DNA of 64,000 bases, taken from assembly GCF_013390595.1 (NCBI RefSeq), contig NZ_JACAWV010000012.1, positions 62,001 to 126,000 on the forward strand. The letters are read 5' to 3'. Shown in pieces: positions 1 through 8,047 of this stretch. The position numbers and the translations under genes were made by a program. The notes beneath the pieces were generated by a model. That model saw only the letters and a list, made by a program, of their open reading frames with translations, was not told the DNA's origin and made no database searches. Origin of the DNA: Rhizobium sp. RM. Its GTDB lineage: Bacteria > Pseudomonadota > Alphaproteobacteria > Rhizobiales > Rhizobiaceae. Numbering within the stretch: the stretch's first letter is position 1; each line of letters opens with the position of its first letter.

Positions 1-915
1 AGTGCCGCAACGGCACAGTCCTATCCTTCTCGTGACATCACACTGGTACTTCCGTTTGGTCCGGGCGGCATCGCAGATATTACCGCCCGTATCGTCGCAG
101 ATGCCTTGGGCAAAGAGCTCGGGCAGCAGATCATCATCATGAACCAGCCGGGCGCTGGCGGCGCAACAGCAGCTCAAGCCGTGCTCAACGCAGAGCCGGA
201 CGGTTATACGCTCGCTTTGTTTTCGAATGGTACGGCGATCAGCGTTCCCCTGTTCAAAAAGTTACCGTTCGATCCCGTCTCCGAGTTTGTGCCGGTATCG
301 AGCCTGGCCTATTTCGATTTCGTCTTCGTCACCAAGGCGGATGGTAAGTTCAAAACGCTTAAGGACGTCCTCGATGCGGCCAAGGCCGAGCCCGGTGCGC
401 TGAATGTCGGAACTATCAATACGGGCAGCACTCAAAATCTTGCCGCCGAGTTATTTAAATCTGCTGCCGGAATTGATTTCACCATCGTGCCGTACAAGGC
501 AACTCCAGACTTGCAGGTTGCTTTGCTTGGTGGAGAAATCGATATGATTATCGACAGCCAAACCGCGCTTCAGGCAGCCTTACAGAAAAACCAGGCGATC
601 GCGATCGCGTCCTCCGGCCCGAGAAGGTCTAGCCTGACGAGCGATGTACCTACGGTGACGGAAGCAGGAATTTCGGGATATGATGTAACGTCTTGGAATG
701 CCATTTTTGCGCCAAAGGGTACGCCGGATGAAGCTCGTACCGCGCTGTACAGGGCATTAACGTCCGTGCTGGCGGATGAAGCTATCAAGAAGCGTTTTGC
801 CGAACTTGGGGTCGAGGCTCGGTCGAGCAAGCCAGAGGAAATTGGAAATCGTCTCAACGAAGACATTGAAAAATGGAGTGCGGTAATCGAGAAGGCCGGT
901 ATTCCAAAACAGTGA
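1..915 (+). CDS. TTT family periplasmic substrate-binding protein (Bug/TctC), 5' truncated by window
   Basis: The frame is open from base 1, so the start and most of the signal peptide lie outside the window. The visible protein begins near the mature N-terminus: SAATAQ followed by YPSRDITLVLPFGPGG. The family motif (PFxPGGxxDxxAR), the NQPGAGG stretch and the DGYTL segment are all clear, which places it in the Bug/TctC family that delivers carboxylates to a TctAB membrane pair. No TctA or TctB follows, because the next gene is convergent. It is therefore the last gene of an operon to the left, or an orphan binding protein. The ligand cannot be read from sequence. Confidence 0.9.
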   Translation, partial: SAATAQSYPSRDITLVLPFGPGGIADITARIVADALGKELGQQIIIMNQPGAGGATAAQAVLNAEPDGYTLALFSNGTAISVPLFKKLPFDPVSEFVPVSSLAYFDFVFVTKADGKFKTLKDVLDAAKAEPGALNVGTINTGSTQNLAAELFKSAAGIDFTIVPYKATPDLQVALLGGEIDMIIDSQTALQAALQKNQAIAIASSGPRRSSLTSDVPTVTEAGISGYDVTSWNAIFAPKGTPDEARTALYRALTSVLADEAIKKRFAELGVEARSSKPEEIGNRLNEDIEKWSAVIEKAGIPKQ

Positions 916-1052
916 CGTGACAGATGTAAGTGGACCGCCGTGCAACGCGCTAGGTTTGTCTTGGCGCGAGCGAATTGTCGGAATTCGCTCGTTTATTGTG
1001 AACGAACACAATTAGGGCAGTGGCAGTCAAGAGACAGCATGCGTGATGGAAC

Positions 1053-1076
1053 GGGCGACCGCAGGAGCGGCCGCCC
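1053..1076. terminator. Hairpin between convergent genes
   Basis: GGGCGACCGC and GCGGCCGCCC form a 10-bp stem with one A/C mismatch around an AGGA loop. It lies between the stop of the binding-protein gene and the stop of the convergent RraA-family gene. There is no clear U tract, so termination is plausible but not certain. Confidence 0.45.
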
Positions 1077-1083
1077 TCGTAGA

Positions 1084-1755
1084 TTAAAGCCCCTCGCAAC
1101 CCAACTTGCTGAGGGTTGCATCTACCCAGGTCCGATCGTTGGCACCGGCCTTGATGTTTGCCATCTGCTTGGTCTCTGCCTCATGCTTCTTCGTCGCAGC
1201 CGCATATACCGCTTCGACGTCGTTTATTCCGACACTCAGTAGACCGTCAGCATCTCCGCAGACGAGGTCCCCAGGATTGATGACCATTCCGGCGATGGAA
1301 ATGGGAACGTTCACCTCGCCTGGACCGTCTTTGTAGGGACCACGATGGGTAACACCGGCGGCGAATACCGGAAAGCTGCCGGCCAAAAGTTCGGCGCTAT
1401 CTCGGATCGCGCCATAAATGACAATACCGCCCAAGCCGCGCTGTTCCGCATGGGCCACCATCAGCTCGCCGATGATTGCATTGGAAAGATCTCCGCCGGC
1501 ATCGACGACTACGATGTCGCCAGGCTCTGCAATATCAAGGGCTTTATGGACCATCAAATTATCGCCAGGGCGAGCCTTAACTGTCACAGCCGGTCCAACC
1601 ATGGTGCCACCTGTGTAGTAGGGGCGCAGCGCAGCGCCTCCTGCAGTCATACGGCTCATTACGTCGCTGACATTGGCAACGGGAAGTGCTCTAAACGCAT
1701 CTACCCATTTTGTCGCAACCTTACGCTCGCGCTTACAAATGCGAAAACCAATCAT
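1084..1755 (-). CDS. RraA family protein (HMG aldolase / oxaloacetate decarboxylase type)
   Basis: A protein of 223 aa with the RraA fold: a P-x-x-x-K segment (AVTVKARPGDNLM), the VVDAGGD block, an NAIIGELM stretch, and GGIVIYGAIRDSAEL with the conserved G-x-R-D. Members with these residues are often divalent-metal 4-hydroxy-4-methyl-2-oxoglutarate aldolases or oxaloacetate decarboxylases rather than RNase E regulators. The start is taken at 1755 because AGGAGG lies 6-7 bases upstream. A longer frame from 1788 would overlap the upstream dehydrogenase by 4 bases. It forms a two-gene operon with the D-2-hydroxyacid dehydrogenase, which suggests a catabolic step on a keto or hydroxy acid imported by the neighbouring TTT system. 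The exact substrate is inference. Confidence 0.85.
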   Translation of the reverse strand: MIGFRICKRERKVATKWVDAFRALPVANVSDVMSRMTAGGAALRPYYTGGTMVGPAVTVKARPGDNLMVHKALDIAEPGDIVVVDAGGDLSNAIIGELMVAHAEQRGLGGIVIYGAIRDSAELLAGSFPVFAAGVTHRGPYKDGPGEVNVPISIAGMVINPGDLVCGDADGLLSVGINDVEAVYAAATKKHEAETKQMANIKAGANDRTWVDATLSKLGCEGL

Positions 1756-1784
1756 TCTATTCCTCCTATCGAATATTGCCCCGC

Positions 1785-2786
1785 TCATGCGGCGGCGATG
1801 AGATCCCGATTGGCGAGAGCCCGATCGTCGAAGCTGCGCCCTTCCAGAACGTCGATGATGTGCTGGGCGCTTTGTACTGCCATGTTGCGCAGCGCCGAGC
1901 GGCTGGCGCCGCCGACATGGGGTGTGGCGATCACATTGGGCAGCGACCAGAGTGGATTGTCTGCCGCAGGAGGCTCGATCTCGAAACTGTCCAAGGCCGC
2001 GCCGGCGATCGTTTCTGATCGCAATGCCTGAATAAGAGCCGCCTCATCGACCACCGCGCCACGTGCCGTGTTGACAAGAAACGCTGTCGGTTTCATCAGA
2101 GCCAGCTTTTCAGCGTTGATCAGGTGATGCGTCTGAGGCATCAGCGGGCAATGAAGGCTGACGACATCCGCCACTTTCAATACGGCATCAAGGTCGCGGC
2201 TGACTGCTACATCGCCGGTGGCGCTTGCGAAGGGATCGTATGCCGCAATCTGCATGCCAAGGCCTCGCGCCAGAGATGCGGCCCGCTGACCTATCTCACC
2301 GTAACCGATGACACCGAAGACAGCGCCGGCAAGGTCGCGACCTACATACTTTGTCTTTGGCCAGCTGCCGCCCTTCACGGCGGCGTTCAGGGGAACGACA
2401 TCCTTCATCAGGCTGACCGTCAGGCTGACTGCCAGTTCCGCCACCGACTGGGCGTTCGCTGCCAGCGCACGCAGAACCGGAACACCGCGGTCCGAGGCCG
2501 CTGAAAGATCGATGTTGTCGACGCCGCTTCCGTGCTTTGCGATCACCTTCAATCGAGGTGACGATAAGATTACGGATCGGTCAATCTGACCTTGCCGTAC
2601 AAGGATGGCGTCGACCTCGTTATCGCTGGCGATCGCAGCTAGATCCTCCGAAGTGGAGTAAGCCGGTGCATAGATCGCTTGCACTTGATGTGATGTGAGT
2701 AGCTGCCTGGCTTCCTCAACAAGTTCCGCGCCGGTGATCATCACTCGAAGAGACCGGCCGCCTCCATTCTCTGTTGCCGCGCTCAT
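1785..2786 (-). CDS. D-2-hydroxyacid dehydrogenase (phosphoglycerate dehydrogenase-like)
   Basis: A protein of 333 aa with the formate/glycerate dehydrogenase fold. The NAD-binding glycine motif is GVIGYGEIGQ. The catalytic triad is visible as Arg in NTARGAVVDE, Glu in ALDSFEIEPP and His in TPHVGGASR. It probably interconverts a 2-hydroxy acid and a 2-keto acid with NAD(P)H. The start at 2786 is chosen because AGGAGG precedes it. An upstream in-frame start at 2819 has no such site. The gene is divergent from the IclR regulator, and its end overlaps or abuts the RraA-family gene. It is not needed as serA here, so a catabolic role alongside the transporter is more likely. Confidence 0.9.
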   Translation of the reverse strand: MSAATENGGGRSLRVMITGAELVEEARQLLTSHQVQAIYAPAYSTSEDLAAIASDNEVDAILVRQGQIDRSVILSSPRLKVIAKHGSGVDNIDLSAASDRGVPVLRALAANAQSVAELAVSLTVSLMKDVVPLNAAVKGGSWPKTKYVGRDLAGAVFGVIGYGEIGQRAASLARGLGMQIAAYDPFASATGDVAVSRDLDAVLKVADVVSLHCPLMPQTHHLINAEKLALMKPTAFLVNTARGAVVDEAALIQALRSETIAGAALDSFEIEPPAADNPLWSLPNVIATPHVGGASRSALRNMAVQSAQHIIDVLEGRSFDDRALANRDLIAAA

Positions 2787-2833
2787 ATGCTCCTCCTGCA
2801 TTTTGTCGCCACTGTGCAAACAGGGGTGCCCTG

Positions 2834-2861
2834 TTGACGAATGTCATTTATCGCGTATTGT
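2834..2861 (+). promoter_or_regulatory. Putative sigma70-type promoter of the IclR gene
   Basis: TTGACG at 2834-2839 and TATTGT at 2856-2861 are separated by 16 bp, in the 142-bp divergent region. The predicted start of transcription is near 2869, about 60 bases ahead of the IclR start codon. Confidence 0.45.
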
Positions 2862-2878
2862 ACTTATTGAAAAGAGGG

Positions 2879-2891
2879 TGTACCCAGTACA
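2879..2891. promoter_or_regulatory. Palindrome, candidate IclR-family operator
   Basis: TGTACccaGTACA is a perfect 5+3+5 inverted repeat just downstream of the predicted promoter, and a related TTGTAC half-site lies at 2858-2863. Its position between the divergent genes fits autoregulation by the adjacent IclR protein. The link to this regulator is inference. Confidence 0.4.
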
Positions 2892-2928
2892 ACGATTATT
2901 GGCTCCGCAATCTTTTTGGGAGGAATTC

Positions 2929-3630
2929 ATGCCGGGTAATTTGGCTGGCGTCGCTGCTGTAGAGCGCGCCGCATCATTGTTGGAAGCGTTCACCGACCGT
3001 GATTTCACGCTGACGTTGGCTGAGCTTGCGCGTCGCGTTGAGCTCGACAAAGCGACTGTTCTGCGCATCTCCCGCTCTCTTGCCAAACACCAACTTCTCA
3101 TTCGCAATGACGATGCGAGTTGGCGTCTGGGTCCGAAGCTGATGAAGTTGGGGAATATCTACCAGTCGACATTCCGGGCCTCAGACATCGTCGAGCCTTT
3201 GCTGGCCTCTCTCGTTGCAGAAACGGGTGAAAGCGCGGCTGTATATGTTCGCGAAGGTGATGAGCGGCTTTGCCTTTTTCGCCACGACTCCCACCAATCC
3301 ATTCGTCACTCCGCACGGGTCGGCAGCACGTATCCCTTGGATCGAGGAGCGCCGGGTCGCGTGATCCTGGCGTTCTCCGGGCAATCGGGAGAAATCTACC
3401 AACAAATTCGCGAGGCAGGATACTTCGCAACTCAGGGCGAGCGCGATCCCCAGGTCGCGAGCCTGGCCGTGCCTGTGTTCCGTGATGGGTCTGCATTGTT
3501 TGGCTCACTCGCCTTGACCGGTCCGCCGGCGCGCTTCTCGGAAGACGCAATCAAGAAAAATCTCGAAATTCTCCAGGTGGCTGCACGGAAACTTTCCGTC
3601 GCCATGGGGGGAGAACTCGGCACAACATAA
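2929..3630 (+). CDS. IclR family transcriptional regulator
   Basis: A protein of 233 aa. The N-terminal winged helix-turn-helix covers about residues 5-65 (AVERAASLLEAF, then ELARRVELDKATVLRISRSL). The C-terminal IclR effector domain follows, with GESAAVYVREGDERLC and the DRGAPGRVILAF block. The start at 2929 is preceded by GGGAGGAATTC. It sits between the divergent dehydrogenase/RraA operon and the TctCBA-lldD operon, so it probably controls one or both in response to the transported acid or a metabolite. Upstream in-frame starts (from 2695) would run into the divergent gene and are rejected. Confidence 0.92.
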   Translation: MPGNLAGVAAVERAASLLEAFTDRDFTLTLAELARRVELDKATVLRISRSLAKHQLLIRNDDASWRLGPKLMKLGNIYQSTFRASDIVEPLLASLVAETGESAAVYVREGDERLCLFRHDSHQSIRHSARVGSTYPLDRGAPGRVILAFSGQSGEIYQQIREAGYFATQGERDPQVASLAVPVFRDGSALFGSLALTGPPARFSEDAIKKNLEILQVAARKLSVAMGGELGTT

Positions 3631-3671
3631 CGCGGGAGCCGGGCCCGCCGCTATCCAATGGAGGATTGGAC

Positions 3672-4631
3672 ATGAAGCATTGCAAGATAAAATTCGCATT
3701 CGCTGCCGCGGTATTTGCCGCGTCGGCCTCTTATGCTCACGCCGAATGGCCGAATGACCGCCCGATCCAGATGATTGTGGCCTTTGCTCCGGGCGGCAGC
3801 ACGGACGTCATGGCGCGCGCCATCGAACCGTTCCTGGAAAAAGAACTCGGCGCCGACATCGTCATCGAAAACCGGCCCGGCGCATCTGGCGAAATTGCCT
3901 ATACGGCGCTGTCCAAGGCAAAGCCTGACGGCTACACTTTCTCCTACATCAACACACCGGGCTACCTGTCGATGCAGGTGCAGCGCAAGCTTGGTTACGA
4001 TCCCAAGACGATCAAGCCGATCGTCCGCATCGTAGATGACCCGACCGCGATCGTCGTGCCGGCTGCTTCCGAGATCAAGACGCTGAAGGATTTCGTCGAC
4101 GCTGCAAAGGCAAAGCCGGGCGCTGTCTCCTATGGCTCTTCCGGTGTAGGTACGGATGATCATCTGGCCATCATTCTGCTCGGCGCCGCAACCGGCACGA
4201 CCTTCACCCACATTCCATTTTCCGGAGCGGGTGAAACCCGTACCGCTATTCTCGGCTCGCAGGTTTCCGGTGGTGGTCTCAACATCAGCGAGTTTGCCGG
4301 CAACGATACATCTGGACTGCGCATGATCGCCCATTTCGGCACGGATCGTTCGCCGCAATTGCCGGATGTGCCGACCGCCAAGGAACAGGGATTTGACGTC
4401 GAGATGACGTCCGAACGCGGTATCGCGGCGCCGCGCGAACTGCCGGATGAAATCACCCAGAAATTCGGCGAAGCCATGAAGAAGGTTCTCGACAATCGCG
4501 AATTCCAGAAACAGGCCAACCAGCTTGCGCTTCCATTGGCTTATCTGTCCGGGCCGGACTGGGAAAAGCAGATGCCGGATCGCTTGGCTCGGTTCCAGAA
4601 GATCTGGAACGAAACTCCTTGGGTGAAGTGA
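3672..4631 (+). CDS. tctC: TTT family substrate-binding protein TctC
   Basis: A protein of 319 aa. A clear signal peptide (KIKFAFAAAVFAASASYAHA) is followed by WPNDRPIQMIVAFAPGGSTD, which carries the Bug/TctC motif, and then ENRPGASGEIAY and PDGYTFSYINTPG. It is the periplasmic receptor of the adjacent TctAB system. The start at 3672 has GGAG upstream; an alternative TTG two codons earlier is unlikely. The stop codon shares bases with the tctB start, in a TGATG overlap. The ligand is unknown. The downstream L-hydroxyacid dehydrogenase and the upstream D-hydroxyacid dehydrogenase point to a carboxylate. Confidence 0.93.
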   Translation: MKHCKIKFAFAAAVFAASASYAHAEWPNDRPIQMIVAFAPGGSTDVMARAIEPFLEKELGADIVIENRPGASGEIAYTALSKAKPDGYTFSYINTPGYLSMQVQRKLGYDPKTIKPIVRIVDDPTAIVVPAASEIKTLKDFVDAAKAKPGAVSYGSSGVGTDDHLAIILLGAATGTTFTHIPFSGAGETRTAILGSQVSGGGLNISEFAGNDTSGLRMIAHFGTDRSPQLPDVPTAKEQGFDVEMTSERGIAAPRELPDEITQKFGEAMKKVLDNREFQKQANQLALPLAYLSGPDWEKQMPDRLARFQKIWNETPWVK

Positions 4632-5089
4632 TGAGCGGCTCCTCCACAGTAAAGCGGGACTATCCCGATATCTTGGCGGGGGGCGTGATGATCGGGTTGG
4701 GAGCGCTTGGCCTTTGGGCCGGGCGTGACCTCCAGTTCGGCTCGGCTGCAATGATGGGTGCAGGGTTTCTCCCGGACGTGATCTGCGGAATGCTGATCGC
4801 AATCGGTGGTTATGTCCTGATCAAAGCGTTGGGCAAAGCCTACGAACCTTTCGACGAGTCCAACTTCAAGCCTCTGATCATTCTCATTGTCGCAATCGCC
4901 GGCTTCGCTTTCATGTCAGAAACGCTGGGTTTTGTCGTCTCGACGATTTGGCTTCTCGTGATCGGCAGTCTTGCTGATCAGGAGTCGCGCTGGCGCGAGA
5001 TCGCGATCTCCACCGTGCTGCTGACGATCTTTGGCGCTCTCGTCTTCATCTACGGCCTCGGCGTTCAGATGCCGATCCTGCCGTTCTGA
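4631..5089 (+). CDS. tctB: TTT family small membrane subunit TctB
   Basis: A protein of 152 aa with four predicted membrane segments: ILAGGVMIGLGALGLWA, AAMMGAGFLPDVICGMLIAI, PLIILIVAIAGFAFM and a C-terminal pair. This is typical of TctB/DUF1468. The segment FGSAAMMGAGFLP matches the family pattern in which G-x-G-x-x-P follows the first helix. The start overlaps the tctC stop by one base, and tctA begins 21 bases after its stop, which is the usual CBA order. Confidence 0.9.
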   Translation: MSGSSTVKRDYPDILAGGVMIGLGALGLWAGRDLQFGSAAMMGAGFLPDVICGMLIAIGGYVLIKALGKAYEPFDESNFKPLIILIVAIAGFAFMSETLGFVVSTIWLLVIGSLADQESRWREIAISTVLLTIFGALVFIYGLGVQMPILPF

Positions 5090-5110
5090 TCGAGACTGAA
5101 AGGAATACCC

Positions 5111-6619
5111 ATGGCATTTCTTGATGTCCTCATGCTGGGCTTCTCCGAAGCCTTTACCCCGACCAACCTCTTCTTCTGTTTTATAGGCGCACTGCTGGGG
5201 ACGCTGATCGGCGTCCTGCCGGGGATCGGCCCGACTGCCACAGTCGCGATCCTGTTGCCAGTCACATTTTTCCTGCCGCCACTCGGCGCCCTCATCATGC
5301 TGGCGGGCATTTTTTACGGCGCGCAGTATGGTGGATCAACGACTGCAATCCTCGTAAATCTTCCAGGCGAAGCATCGGCCGTTGTCACGGCGATCGACGG
5401 ATACCAGATGGCTCGAAAGGGGCGAGCGGGGGCCGCACTTGCAATTGCCGCGCTTGGGTCCTTCTTTGCCGGCACGGTAGCGACCATTGGTCTTGCGATA
5501 GCCGGCCCTACGCTTTCGTCTTTTGCACTGTCCTTTGGACCGGCCGAATATGTCTCGCTTTGTATATTTGGTCTTCTGGCGGCAACGATCCTGGCACATG
5601 GATCGGTCATCAAGGCGATCGGCATGGTATGCCTTGGTCTCGTCCTCGGCATGGTCGGCATCGATGTCAACAGCGGCTCGACGCGCCTTACCTTTGGTTC
5701 GACCGAACTCTATGACGGTATCGATTTCGTGGTTATTGCCGTCGGCTTGTTCGGTGTTGCCGAGATCGCCAGTAATCTTGAATTTAAGGAAGCGCGTGGC
5801 GTGCTGCAAAGTACGATTGGCCGTTTGTGGCCGACCAAGCAGGAATTCAAGGAAAGCTGGGGTGCGGTCCTCCGCGGAACAGGTGTCGGCACCATTCTCG
5901 GCGTACTGCCGGGCGGCGGCGCAACGCTCAGTGCATTCAGTGCCTATTCGGTCGAGAAGAAGATTTCCAGGACCCCTGAAAAATTCGGCCATGGGGCGAT
6001 CGCCGGCGTGGCTGGCCCTGAGGCTGCCAACAACGCTGGTGCGCAGTCTTCTTTCATTCCGCTTCTCACCCTCGGTATCCCATCGAACTCGATCATGGCG
6101 ATGATGCTCGGTGCCATGACGATCCACGGGATTACCCCCGGACCGTCGGTGATCCAGAACCAGCCGGAACTGTTCTGGGGATTGGTTGCCTCGATGTGGA
6201 TCGGCAATGCGATGCTGCTGGTCATCAACCTGCCGCTGATCGGTGTGTGGGTGCGTCTGCTGAAAGTCCCCTACCGCTTACTGTATCCAGCGATCCTGCT
6301 GTTCTGCTGCATCGGCGTCTACAGCGTCAACAATCGCGGCTTCGATGTCGCACTTGTTATCCTGTTCGGGGTACTCGGCTACGTTCTGCGCAAGGCGAAA
6401 TGCGAGGCGGGTCCGCTACTCCTGGGATTTGTTCTGGGCCCGCTTCTCGAAACGAACCTGAGGCGCGCTCTTCTCCTGTCGCAGGGCGATCCTCTCGTCT
6501 TTGTCGAGCGCCCGATCAGCGCCGTGCTGCTGCTGATCACGGCGGGCATGCTGCTCACGCTGATCCTTCCGGCGATCCGCAAGGGGCGCAAGGAAGCGTT
6601 CGAGGCAAGCGAAGACTGA
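5111..6619 (+). CDS. tctA: TTT family large permease subunit TctA
   Basis: A protein of 502 aa, the normal length for TctA, with about 12 hydrophobic segments. Both conserved glycine-rich blocks are present: GVLPGIGPTATVAILLP near residues 38-55 and the matching GVLPGGGATLSAF near residue 265. The PGEASAVVTAIDGYQMA segment is also typical. It forms the transmembrane channel with TctB and is loaded by TctC. An AAAGGA ribosome site precedes the ATG. Confidence 0.95.
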   Translation: MAFLDVLMLGFSEAFTPTNLFFCFIGALLGTLIGVLPGIGPTATVAILLPVTFFLPPLGALIMLAGIFYGAQYGGSTTAILVNLPGEASAVVTAIDGYQMARKGRAGAALAIAALGSFFAGTVATIGLAIAGPTLSSFALSFGPAEYVSLCIFGLLAATILAHGSVIKAIGMVCLGLVLGMVGIDVNSGSTRLTFGSTELYDGIDFVVIAVGLFGVAEIASNLEFKEARGVLQSTIGRLWPTKQEFKESWGAVLRGTGVGTILGVLPGGGATLSAFSAYSVEKKISRTPEKFGHGAIAGVAGPEAANNAGAQSSFIPLLTLGIPSNSIMAMMLGAMTIHGITPGPSVIQNQPELFWGLVASMWIGNAMLLVINLPLIGVWVRLLKVPYRLLYPAILLFCCIGVYSVNNRGFDVALVILFGVLGYVLRKAKCEAGPLLLGFVLGPLLETNLRRALLLSQGDPLVFVERPISAVLLLITAGMLLTLILPAIRKGRKEAFEASED

Positions 6620-6693
6620 CATCATCGGACCTCAATGCGGCCGGCTTCTGTCGGCCGCAATTGCTATCTAGTATAAACCTAGAGAGGCCAACC

Positions 6694-7881
6694 GTGCCTG
6701 GATCAAGAAACACTGCCCGGGTACGCGGCCTGTCCGGAGTCCTTAGTCTCGACGATTTCGAAAAGAAGGCGCGCCGACATCTTCCGCGGCCACTGTTTGG
6801 TTATATTGCCGGTGCCAGCGAGACGAATTCATCGCTTCGGCAAAATTCCGAGGCTTTTGCTCGCTTTGCCTTCCGGCCGCGAGTTCTACGCAACGTCTCC
6901 AGGCGAACCATGGAGACGACGCTGTTTGGGATCAGCTACCAGGCACCCTTCGGCATCGCACCGATGGGGATCAGTGCCTTGATGGCCTATCGGGGTGATA
7001 TCATTCTTGCGGAAGGTGCCGCAGAGACGGGGATTGCCGCGATTATGAGCGGATCTTCATTGATCCGGATGGAAGATGTCGCCGCCGCCGCACCGGATAC
7101 TTGGTTCCAGGCCTATCTTCCGGGCGAGTCCGATCGCATTGATGCACTGGTTGACCGTGTGGCGACGGCAGGTTTCAAAACACTTGTGCTCACTGTCGAT
7201 ACGGCTGCGCTCGCCAATCGTGAGAACAATATCCGCGCCGGGTTTTCCACGCCGCTCCGCCCGAGCTTGCGCCTTGCGTGGGAAGGCATTTCTCACCCCC
7301 GTTGGACAATTGGAACATTCCTGAAAACGATCGTTCGTCATGGCATCCCGCATTTCGAAAACTCTTATGCGACGCGAGGCGCTCCAATTGTGGCCTCCAA
7401 CGTGATGCGTGACTTCGGAAAAAAAGATCATCTCGACTGGAGCCATCTCGAGCGGATTCGCAGCCGCTGGGACGGCAATCTCGTCGTGAAGGGGATCATG
7501 CATCCAGACGACGCGGTTCAAGCAGCAGACGCCGGGGCGGACGGTATCATTCTTTCCAATCACGGCGGGCGCCAGCTCGACGGAACGGCCTCCCCACTGC
7601 GAGTGCTACCGGACATCGTAGCGAGGATCGATGGTCGAATTCCGGTTATGATAGATGGCGGCTTCCGCCGCGGCACGGACATCATGAAGGCGCTCGCTCT
7701 TGGAGCCCGCTTCGTGTTCGTCGGGCGGCCTTTCCTTTACGCAGCCGCAGTTGCCGGGCCTGATGGTGTGCGAAAGGCCACCGAAATTCTCAAATCGGAG
7801 ATCAGCCGGAACATGGCTCTACTTGGGGCGACAAGTCTGGAAGATCTTTCTCGCGACCTAATTATCGATAAGCACCTTTAG
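6694..7881 (+). CDS. FMN-dependent alpha-hydroxy acid dehydrogenase (LldD/lactate oxidase family)
   Basis: A protein of 395 aa starting at GTG 6694, with AGAGAGG upstream. A much longer in-frame extension inside tctA is rejected. It shows the family's N-terminal DDFEKKARRHLPRPLFGYIAG block, the substrate/FMN segment APMGISALMAYRGD, the catalytic NHGGRQLDGT with its essential His and Arg, and the C-terminal phosphate loop DGGFRRGTDIMKALALGA. It oxidises an L-2-hydroxy acid to the 2-keto acid. It follows tctA after 74 bp and probably acts on the imported compound or a product of it. L-lactate itself is possible but not proven. Confidence 0.9.
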   Translation: MPGSRNTARVRGLSGVLSLDDFEKKARRHLPRPLFGYIAGASETNSSLRQNSEAFARFAFRPRVLRNVSRRTMETTLFGISYQAPFGIAPMGISALMAYRGDIILAEGAAETGIAAIMSGSSLIRMEDVAAAAPDTWFQAYLPGESDRIDALVDRVATAGFKTLVLTVDTAALANRENNIRAGFSTPLRPSLRLAWEGISHPRWTIGTFLKTIVRHGIPHFENSYATRGAPIVASNVMRDFGKKDHLDWSHLERIRSRWDGNLVVKGIMHPDDAVQAADAGADGIILSNHGGRQLDGTASPLRVLPDIVARIDGRIPVMIDGGFRRGTDIMKALALGARFVFVGRPFLYAAAVAGPDGVRKATEILKSEISRNMALLGATSLEDLSRDLIIDKHL

Positions 7882-8047
7882 TCCCATACAAGTGACTTCG
7901 GCGAAACGCTTCAACGGCAGCGTTTTCGCTCGCGCGATCAACGGGTCGTAGGTCCGGCTCTGTTCAAGAGCTTACCTTACCCTGTGTAGCGGAAGTTTCC
8001 TCTGGCGAAGCCTGAGTGCTTTACATTGGCCGGCCTGGGTCAGGGCC

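Noticed and set aside
1084..1755. Naming the RraA-family protein as the RNase E inhibitor RraA
   Set aside because: Operon context with a dehydrogenase and a carboxylate transporter, and the metal-aldolase type residues, favour a metabolic role.
3651..4802. 383-codon open frame on the minus strand opposite tctC
   Set aside because: Arg/Gly/Asp-rich antisense shadow of a high-GC gene, with no ribosome site and no domain. tctC on the other strand is unambiguous.
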